Below, in pieces: positions 55,988 through 64,000 of a stretch of DNA of 64,000 nt (position 1 is its first letter; the number at the start of each line of letters is the position of its first letter). The notes under the pieces are model-generated. The model was not told where the DNA came from. It did not search any database and saw nothing but the letters and a program-made list of their open reading frames with translations. Source of the stretch: Ochotona curzoniae. Its lineage: Eukaryota; Chordata; Mammalia; Lagomorpha; Ochotonidae. A program made the position numbers and the translations under genes. The stretch spans positions 37,146,501 through 37,210,500 of the forward strand of contig NW_024465885.1 in assembly GCF_017591425.1 (NCBI RefSeq), given 5' to 3'.

Positions 55988-56470
55988 AGTTTTTTTTTTT
56001 TATTTTGACAATCTTTACATAGTTAATTTGGGTAAGAAGGTTCAAGGGCTACAGGAAAGCGGGTAAGATTATTATTTCCATATTGTTTCCTTCATGTATC
56101 TGAGGTAAATGGGGATATTAAGGGAGAAGCCCCACCCAGTTTCCCATCCACCCCAAGTCCCGTACGTGGGGCATGCTCTGAGATACTCGCTCAAGTGGTT
56201 TTGATAGTTCACCAGTTATGATTTGCTGCCAATCTCACCTCTCCAAACACGATGAGGTAGTTGAAGAATCCACTGATGGACATTGTCCACCATAGCGCCT
56301 CCATTTGCCCGGCATTTTGCTGCCAACATATAGCTGAGGTGGTTGATGGACTTGTTCTGTCTTCTATCTTTTCATGGTTAGGGCTCTGAGTCCAGCAGTT
56401 TGACCCGAGGGGAGCAGCGCCGGAGCCCAGGCAGGCTTGGGTCCAGCTCACCACGTGCACGTGGTCAGCA
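55988..56470 (-). mobile_element. Short relative of the composite retroposon
   Basis: T-run at 55992, then TTTACATAGTTAATTTGGGT, AGAAGGTTCAAGGGCTACAG, GGGGCATGCTCTGAGATACT and GGTTAGGGCTCTGAGTCCAG in the same order as 31510-31870. After that it passes directly to CCCGAGGGGAGCAGCGCCGG and AGCTCACCACGTGCACGTGG, which resembles the monomer text CCCGAAGGAAGCGG...GGCTCACCATGTGCCCATGG. It lacks the 1.8-kb middle and the array. It also has about 40 bp (56296-56336) absent from the big copy. No clear TSD. Confidence 0.7.
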
Positions 56471-56479
56471 ATTTTTTTT

Positions 56480-56790
56480 AATCTAAGGTTTATCTATTTT
56501 TTTTATTTTACTTGAAAGAGTTAGAAAGAGGAAGAAGAAGAGAGAGAGTGCTTCCATCTGCTGGTTCATTCCACAAATAGCTACAGTGGAGCTGAGCTGT
56601 TCCAAAGCTGGGACCTGAAAGGATTTCTGCGCTTCCATAGCAGTGCAGGGCTCGAGAAGTTGAGTCATGCTTCACTGCTTTCAGAGTGCTGGATTGAAAG
56701 TAGAGCAGGTGAAACTACAGCTGGCACCTATATGGGAAGCCAGTGCTGCAAGTGGAGTGTTAGACTGCTATGCAATCACAACCACACCAT
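56480..56790 (-). repeat. Old C-type SINE
   Basis: Antisense: TTTACTTGAAAGAGTTAGAA, CAGTGGAGCTGAGCTGTTCC and ACACCTATATGGG-like GGCACCTATATGGGAAGCCA. Confidence 0.7.
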
Positions 56791-56799
56791 CCCCAGTGT

Positions 56800-56965
56800 T
56801 AGCAATTTATTTTGCAAGGCAGAGAGAAACAGATCAACCTGTGTATCTATCCATCCATGCACTGGGTCACTCTCCAAACACCTACATCAGCCAGGCTTTG
56901 GCCAACGTGAAACCAGAGTTAGTAACTCCAAGTGGAAATCCCACGTGGATGGGTGACACACAAGG
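56800..56965 (-). repeat. Partial old C-type SINE
   Basis: Antisense: TTTGCAAGGCAGAGAGAAAC, TGGGTCACTCTCCAAACACC and AATCCCACGTGGATGG. Confidence 0.55.
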
Positions 56966-56999
56966 AGGTGAGCCATCATGTTCTGCCTCACAGGTGCTG

Positions 57000-57560
57000 T
57001 AACAGGAAGCCACAGGGAAAACAGCAGAATCTGCTGGCAAGGATGTGGGGAAAAACACACCCTACTCCACTCTGGTGGGATTGTAGATTTGTGCAGCCAG
57101 CATGGAAGTCAGTATAAAGAGTGTTCAGGCAACTGAAAATTCTTCTAGCATAAGTCTCAGGAATCCCACTTCTGGGACATATCCAAAGAAGGGAACCTAC
57201 AATGTGAGAAAGCAGCCTGCATCCCCGTATTCATTACAGCACAGTCAGCAATAGCAAAGACATGGAAACAACCTACATGCCAAATGAAAGAGGATTTTAT
57301 AAAGAAAATCTACTCTATGGACATTAAAAAGAATGAAACTACCATTTACAATAAAGTGGTCCCAACTAGAGACCATTATACTCTGTGAAATAAGTTAATC
57401 TCCAAAGCACAAATATATATTCTGATATATGATAGCTTTCAACCAAAATACAAAATGAAAACACAGGTAAGCAAACCCTGTACCTACAAAGCTAAAATAA
57501 AAAGTGACAAGTGGCCATGATTTGAACAGGCATGTTGAAAAGGGATGTGTGCATCTCTGT
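57000..57560 (+). mobile_element. L1 ORF2 3' fragment (sense)
   Basis: GGCAAGGATGTGGGGAAAAA, CCAGCATGGAAGTCAGTATA and CACAGTCAGCAATAGCAAAG are the familiar 3' ORF2 blocks of mammalian L1. Decayed, no open frame. Confidence 0.8.
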
Positions 57561-57564
57561 GTAG

Positions 57565-59170
57565 TAATGTAACATACCACACCCCATGCCTGCACTTCAA
57601 CAGCATCGTAGCTGTTACCCCAAATGCTAGCTCATCTTACAGCATTCCTTCAGGCCAATTAATACAGTTTTAATTTAATTCAATTGCCATGCGAATGGAT
57701 TTTATCTGTGTTGTAATTCCCCAGGATAAAATGAACACCAATGGCTAATTCATTCTTAACCATCTTGCACTACTAGCGCCTGCCGTATTTTCTTATTTCA
57801 AAATATGCATTTTCTTAGTGAATAACAATAAACTTTAATGCAAAACGGTAAATATTAATTGCCTATTAACCTGTATGATGAACTTTTAAGTCTGCTTTTT
57901 AAAAGTGACAGCCAACTAGAGAATTATTCACATATTATTCTCATAGCAGTTAACATACACTTCACAAATTATTTTATTTATATGGAGATTTGAAGAGTCT
58001 TTTTAAAAATCTAGCTAGGCTTATTTTTATGCACGGACGCAGTGAGTATTAGAATGTCACTTTTAAGTAAGTTAGAAAAAAATATGAACCTGGGGCTTCT
58101 GTGATGCTTGGAGAATCTAGTTCCAGCTTTTCCCAGTTGATGTCACTGTGACAAAGGTATCTCCAACTTGTAACAGAAACAGCAGGGGAAGAAGACTCGG
58201 ATTTAATGATGAGGCTGATTCAAGGGAATCCATGTTTTGGGGGAGTGTGGCTGAAATGAGGATGGGGAACAGGGCAAAATATCCAAATTCAGCTTGTGGA
58301 TCTGGAATGGCTGGCTCTGAGTATGCTTATCGCTGGTGAGACAAGCACAGAAGCACAACCATCAGGGGCTTGGGGCTAGTAGGTGAATCTTCTCATGCTG
58401 GGACATACAGTGGTGCATCAAGGGTGGCATTGACGTCAGGCCTTTGCCAGGAATGCAGTCCTGAGGGGTGGAAGCAGACAGCTGGTCTGCTGTCGGTCAG
58501 GACTCAGAGCAAGTGTAAAGCACGGACACACTGTTTACTAAAACAAGTGCCTGAAAATCACTGGAAGTGGGGATAGAAATGTCTGCCCAGAGACTTGATA
58601 GCTCAAAAATAAGTAATGTGTCCTTGGGTTGGGCAGCTGTTTAGCGACTCCTATATCTTTGAGTATCAGTTTAATTGGCAGGGTAGAGAAACTTACGTAA
58701 ACAGACACTATCCATCGGCCAAAACTGGATGTTTTTCTGAAATGGGGATGGGAGTAGATCTGCTTTTAGATCTTCCTCAGCTAGGCAAGAAAGCGAACAG
58801 ATGAATTCCTCCACAGCCGGCACAGGGTGCACTGTGACCCTCACGCATAGAAAGTTCTGGAGCTGTGGCTAACACATTTCTGCTATGACATCTGCCTCCC
58901 AGTGGCCGTGGTCTTCAGGGAGGCTCTCATTTGAGATCATTTCATGTCATCACACTTTATGTAAAAGGCAATTAGCCTTGTTTTAAAGAACATGTGTCCT
59001 GCTCAGTTTTCTTTTGGAAGTCTGAAGTAGGTATCTTTACCTGTTAAAAATTTGATTTTCCTATCAAGATATTGGATGTTCCTCAGGGAGAAGTCTTTGC
59101 AAAGTTGCTGGAAATCTCAGGTATGACTGAGAAGGAGCATTCAGCCCAACAGCTATGACCTATTTCTGTT
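57565..59170. other. Stretch without recognised features
   Basis: AT-rich to about 58080, then a GC-richer segment (58100-58900) with short open frames but no recognisable protein, splice pattern or repeat. Confidence 0.5.
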
Positions 59171-59172
59171 TG

Positions 59173-59498
59173 TTTTTTTAAATTAAAGATTTATTTATTT
59201 TTATTACAAAGGCAGATATACAGAGAGGAGGAGAGAGGAAGATCTTCCGTCTGATTCACTCCCCAAGTGACCACAACAGCCAGAGCTGCACCGATCTGAA
59301 GCAGGAGCTAGGAGGTCTTCCAGGTCTCTCATGCTGGTGCAGGGTCCCAAGGCCTTGGGCCGTCCTCGACTGCTTTCCCAGGCCCCAAGCAGGGAGCTGA
59401 ATGGTAAGTGGAGCTGCTGGGATTTGAACCAGTGCCCATATGGGATCCCGGTGCGTTCAAGGCGAGGACTTTAGCCGTTAGGCCACTACGCCAGGCCC
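59173..59498 (-). repeat. C-type SINE
   Basis: Antisense: TTTATTACAAAGGCAGATAT, GGCCGTCCTCGACTGCTTTC and CACTACGCCAGGCCC end. Confidence 0.9.
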
Positions 59499-59499
59499 T

Positions 59500-60080
59500 G
59501 TTATTTCCATTTTTAAACCTGTGAGCCAATAATGATGGGCAGCATTGGGATAATGTTTGGGATTTTTTTGGGAGAAAATCAAGTGTTTTTACCCTGAATC
59601 AGTGTCCGTGATGTTGGGTGCTGAAAGACCATGCTGGTGAAGCTTGCAGCAGCCGGAGAAATGGAGAGGGCAGAATTTCATGGGAAACACATGTAGTTAG
59701 CAGGGACCAGGAAAGGGGGAGTGAGGCGCTCACTGGTGCAGTTCTCCCTCAGTATCTCCAGGGACTGTCTCCAGGATGAGCTGTGGGTACTAGAACCCGT
59801 GTCTTGTATGCAGTCCCTCAAACAAAATGCCATTGTGTTTGCCTGTGAGCTAGATGCATGTTTCTTCCTACTTTAAATCTCCACTTCACTTTTAGTGCTA
59901 ACTAGAATGGAAATGCTGTGTGAATAATGGTTATATTATCAGGAGAATAATGATAGCTAAAAAAAAGTAAGCTCCATGCAGGTGAATTTTTTTTCAAGCA
60001 TTTTTGATGGTAGAATCAGCTGATACAGAAGCTGTGGCTGTGGAGAACCAATGGTACTTCAAGAATAGTTAGACAATAGA
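59500..60080. other. Stretch without recognised features
   Basis: Nothing assigned. Confidence 0.5.
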
Positions 60081-60084
60081 ATGA

Positions 60085-60365
60085 TTTTTTTTTTTAATTT
60101 GAAAAAGAGAGATGGTTCATCACCTGGTTTACTTCCCAATGCCACAAGAACCAGGGATAGGACAGGACAAAGGCCAGACTTGGAACTCCATCAGGGTCTC
60201 CAATATGGATGGCAGGGACCCAGCTACTCGGTTCATTACCTGCTGTCTCTCTGGGTACCAATAGCAGGGTAGAGACTTGCAACAGGCACTCTGACATGGG
60301 ATTGGATTGTTCCATGCAACAATCCAAATGTTGCACGAAGCACTCACCCCTGGAATGCATTTTAA
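60085..60365 (-). repeat. Old C-type SINE
   Basis: Antisense: TTAATTTGAAAAAGAGAGAT, CCATCAGGGTCTCCAATATG and a GCACTCTGACATGGGATTGG block. Confidence 0.65.
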
Positions 60366-60479
60366 AGGCACAGGGAAGACCTGAGTTTTAATTGCCTTGA
60401 CTGGGACGTGATCACAAGTGGGCCTTGAATAGGAATCCTTGAATTTGCATGACTAGGAAGATAGAGTTGGCTTCTGGAG

Positions 60480-60715
60480 AGTCTCAGAGAGAACTTGCTG
60501 GGCCAGGCCACTGGAACTCCAGCTGGGTCTCCCACACAAGTGTCGGGGTCCAAGAATATGAGCCATCTTTCACTGCTTTCCAAGGCAGTTAGTGGGGAAG
60601 TCAGATCAGAAGTAGAGCAGCTGGGACATGAAATGGTGCTCATGGGTGATACCAGATAATGGGGTGGTAGTTTAATCTGTACTACAACACCAATTCCCTG
60701 GAGGGAATATTGATT
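60480..60715 (-). repeat. Old C-type SINE
   Basis: Antisense: GGAACTCCAGCTGGGTCTCC, AGTAGAGCAGCTGGGACATG and a CTACAACACCAATTCCC end. Confidence 0.65.
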
Positions 60716-61095
60716 CCTGGTCATAGACTAAATGCTAAGAGGCTACTTCATAACGTTTATGGAAGAATGAATTAAAATGCATGTTTGATAAAAAATTTTT
60801 GAAACCTATGCCTAGGTTATGCAAAATGCACAATTTTTATGAAGTTTTTGAAGATCACTTCTATTATTCATGGATCTCAAATTTTTTGTGGGTGTATGTC
60901 AAAATACTCCTGCTTTAATCCAATTTCCACCATAAGCTTTTGCCAGTGATTTGGTAGAAAAACAAACTGGTTTTTGCAAAGAAACTTTCAAATTGAATTT
61001 TATTTTTCAAATTTATTTTAGTTTTGAGAGTACGGAAGTTACCAGTTTATCTGCTGGGATTTTTTTTTTCTTTCTTGAACTTCCCCAATGAATTT

Positions 61096-61277
61096 TTTTC
61101 TTTTCTTTCCTTCCTTTCTTCCTTCTTTTCTCTTCTTTTTCTTTCTCTTTCCTTTCCTTTTTTCTCTCTTTCTTTCTACCTTGCTTTTCTTTTTCTTTTA
61201 TTTTTTCTTTTCCTTTTCCCCCCTCATTCCCTTCTTTCACTCCCTCTTTCCTTTCTCCTTTTCCTTTCTTTCCCCTT
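61096..61277. repeat. Polypyrimidine (TTTC/TTCC) tract
   Basis: Almost pure C/T on + for about 180 bp, with only occasional A and G. The open frames on both strands here are compositional artefacts. Confidence 0.9.
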
Positions 61278-61727
61278 GTGTACTAAGTTTTCAGCAAATA
61301 CTGAGAAAATGTCCACCGTGTTAGGAGCTACCAAAGAAGCATGTGTGAGCCCTTTTTAACTACAAAAATTTTATTAGTGACTACAGTTAATCTACTAACA
61401 TCTACAAAAAGAATTATAACATGAAGCTCTAATTAAAATTGGGTTTCAATATTTTCTAAACTTTATCCGCCCTGATGAAAATTCTGTGGGGGTATGAAGA
61501 CTTAAATATATCCCAATGTCCTTGATCTGAGAATAGAGGGGGGGTTATCTGGTTATAAAATATCAAGCAGTTATGTTAAACTGGAAGAGGAATTCCTAAA
61601 AAGAGAAAATCCTGTGGCATGAGGGAAGAGAGGACACATAAGAAATAGGATGACATGGGAGAGTTGTCCTTTTTCTCTGTCTCGTTTTAGTCTATACAGA
61701 TGATCTTTTTCTTCATTTAAGAAACAA

Positions 61728-61850
61728 TGATTATTGGAAAGGTAGAGATTGAGAGAGATTTTCCATTCTCTGGTTTACTCCATAAATGGCTGCAATGGCC
61801 AAGGCTGACTCAGGCTGAGGTCGGAGCTCACAAAGGATGTATATAATTGG
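61728..61850 (-). repeat. Partial old C-type SINE
   Basis: Antisense 3' half: TTATTGGAAAGGTAGAGATT, TTTACTCCATAAATGGCTGC and AGGCTGACTCAGGCTGAGGT. Confidence 0.65.
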
Positions 61851-61854
61851 CGAA

Positions 61855-63035
61855 AAGGAAGACAAGAAAGATGTGGACCACTATGATGTGCTCATAATGG
61901 ACAACTCAAAAAGCTGCCTTCTTTATTTATACTGAAACCATTATAAGCTTTTGCACAAACATCCAGTTGTTTCATTTTTACTTCATGGTTAAAAGAATGA
62001 TTACAAAGATAATTCTAAATAACATTATAATCATTTTACTTCAAAGAAAGCTTTCTCAACAAGCATTACTCATTCAAACCTGCAGTCACTCTGCTGAAGC
62101 CAGGAACTCCAAGGTTGGCAACACCTACTTAGTCACAGATGGTTTACTTATATCCAAAATCAATCTTCAATAAACTTAAAGTAAAAACTAATATTACTTA
62201 AAATATCAAAAATACAAAATTAAAAAGCTTATAAATGAAAGGAATTTATAAAAGCCTGTGTCATAAATTCTTATTAATCCTTATAATCAATCATACATCC
62301 CTCCTCCCTACATCCCCTTCACCTAGTACTGACAATTGTTTTTGTTTTATTAAGGGACAGCGAGAAGGATGAGGGTGAATCAGCCTTTCTATAAATGGAA
62401 GGCCTTCTTTCTGTCTTTTCAAACTATTCTTTCCCTAAATATAAGTGCCAATCTAAAGTATAGAATTTTCAAATCATTTTCCTCTAGGGGATATATCTCT
62501 CTTTTAGAAGATGCCCCATATACTTTCTACTTTCCATGATGGGAAGCTAAGATGACTGTGTCACTTCATATGTTGTACTTCATATGTTCGAGGCTGTACA
62601 GTAAATAAACTCTACCTCCATAACTGCCTTCTGTTCCTAAGATATTATCAAGCCATTTTTTAAGGAGAATATTATGCATCTCAGGGTAAGCTCCAGGATG
62701 AAGGTGAACACATAATATAGTCTCAACAGCACTGTTGCATGCTTTTAGCAATGTCTCATTGTTTTAAGTTGCTAAAGATCCTTTTATCATGACCTGTTTG
62801 ATAAAATTAGTCTCAGGTATTATGCCAGTTATAGAAACCATTCCACATATGCAGAGAAACAACACTCTCAAGAGAATTTCAAGAAATATTAAAGAGGCTA
62901 TCAAGTGTCCATGGAGTGCTGTGAGGCAGCAATGAGGTGATTAGAGAGGCATTCTGCCAGGCCTTGCCACACAGCCAGAAACTCCTCATAGCCTTGCCAA
63001 CAGGGGTGCTGTCCTCTTTACACTCTTGTGCCATC
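61855..63035. other. Stretch without recognised features
   Basis: AT-rich. No gene, RNA or repeat assigned. Confidence 0.5.
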
Positions 63036-63039
63036 TGCC

Positions 63040-63150
63040 CCAACTGCATGGCTCCCCGCACAAGCTGAAATCAGGAGCCAGGAGTTTCATCTCCCACATA
63101 GGTGAGGGGGCCAAACCTGTGGGCTTGGCTTTTGCTGAACCAATGGGATT
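63040..63150 (-). repeat. Possible partial C-type SINE
   Basis: Antisense: GCTGAAATCAGGAGCCAGGA, TTTCATCTCCCACATAGGTG and GGGGCCAAACCTGTGGGC match the middle of the family. Confidence 0.5.
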
Positions 63151-63154
63151 TACT

Positions 63155-64000
63155 CACTGTCACTTATCCCAGGAAGGACAGCCTGCTAAACAGGAGAGAA
63201 CTGATAATTGGGTCCTTTGGTTGGCTCTGTAGGGTGAGGTGATTGGAGCTCAGTTCTGATGTTTAGATCCTCCTTTGGGCTCACAGGGCATCCAATCAGG
63301 AAACAAGCTCAAGGAAAGTCTGGATAAAGGGTAAGGTACCCTCTGTCCTCATCCATACTGGGCCAAGGAACTTTATTGAAGAGAGCTCCTGTCTGAAGGA
63401 CTTGGGGAACTGTGGCATTCATTGACAGTAAAATTGCTTGGGTATTTTATTGAAATGACTTTCTGTAACCGCTGACCCTTTAGTAAAGTCTGATTAAGGG
63501 CTGCAAACTGTCTCAGCTATGACATGAGCAATAACAAAGTAGATTCCATATTTGGCCCTTGTGTGAAGGTTTTACAGTCTTTACACAAGGCAATATACTG
63601 ATCCTGAAGTTATTGAAAGTTTTGTATTGGGTTCATTTTGAGCTTTTCATTAATTAAAAAATGATGCTTTGAAATATTCTTTACCTCACTGAATATTTTA
63701 ATGCCTCTAAAACATTTGTGCTTTATTATCTGTTGATTTCTTCAAATTCCAGGGTCCATTTTATAGGGAGATGTGGAGTTTTAACTTCCAGGTTCACAGA
63801 AAATGAAACAAGAGCAGTAGCAATATTTTCTACTGCAGTAGGAATAAGTTTAACAAAATACATAAAGGTATTTCATGACTTGGAGCTGTCAGCATATACA
63901 TAAAAATGTTCTCAACATTATCATGGTAGATTGAGGGGAGGGAATAAAGATAACGATAGCCTTTGGGGTGGGAACAGCATCTAAATGTGACAATCTCATC
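63155..64000. other. Stretch without recognised features
   Basis: Nothing assigned up to the window edge. Confidence 0.5.

Noticed and set aside
61013..61359. Lysine/glutamate-rich (minus) and Phe/Leu/Ser-rich (plus) open frames
   Set aside because: Pure translation of the polypyrimidine tract. No real gene features.
36370..64000. 3' end of APP, expected downstream of GABPA by synteny
   Set aside because: I looked for its conserved C-terminal coding sequence on the minus strand and saw no such exon. It probably lies beyond this window.

Overview
This is mammalian nuclear DNA. It has exons split by GT-AG introns, LINE-1 elements with target-site duplications, MIR-like fossils and about fifty copies of one tRNA-derived SINE. 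That SINE (start GGGCCCGGCGCGGTGGCGC, interior GGTTCTAATCCCGGCAGCCC, tail TCTCTGTATATCCGCCTTTCC followed by an A-rich run) matches my memory of the lagomorph C repeat, in a form unlike rabbit. A pika (Ochotona) is therefore my best guess for the organism. This is inference, not a database result.

Only one protein gene is supported. Positions 284-27104 on the + strand hold the last six coding exons of GABPA (GA-binding protein alpha chain, an ETS transcription factor). They cover roughly residues 103-454: linker, Pointed domain, spacer, ETS DNA-binding domain and C-terminal tail. All splice junctions keep the frame. The 5' exons lie upstream of the window. A long 3' UTR probably runs to a polyadenylation signal near 30024.

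The GABPA introns are loaded with retroelements. Intron 1 carries a 5'-truncated antisense L1 (15-bp duplication) with a young SINE inside it. Intron 4 carries an antisense L1 complete at both ends (15-bp duplication) that keeps its 5' UTR, ORF1 and 3' UTR but has lost nearly all of ORF2, a HAL1-like architecture. Intron 5 is a patchwork of SINEs and L1 pieces.

From about 30 kb to the end there is no convincing cellular gene. By synteny with other mammals this should be the intergenic space between GABPA and APP, but APP is not visible here. The standout is a 4.85-kb insertion (31510-36355, minus strand) with a perfect 14-bp target-site duplication and a poly(A) end. It has no reverse transcriptase. 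From its 5' end it consists of 10.3 nearly identical 254-bp GC-rich monomers, about 1.8 kb of degenerate repeats of a different kind, and a unique 3' tail with AATAAA. This resembles an SVA-type composite retroposon or a monomer-promoter LINE. A short, older relative lies at 55988-56470. The rest holds many SINEs, a decayed gammaretrovirus-like ERV with one LTR (about 42000-46500), an L1 fragment, simple repeats and stretches with nothing recognisable.
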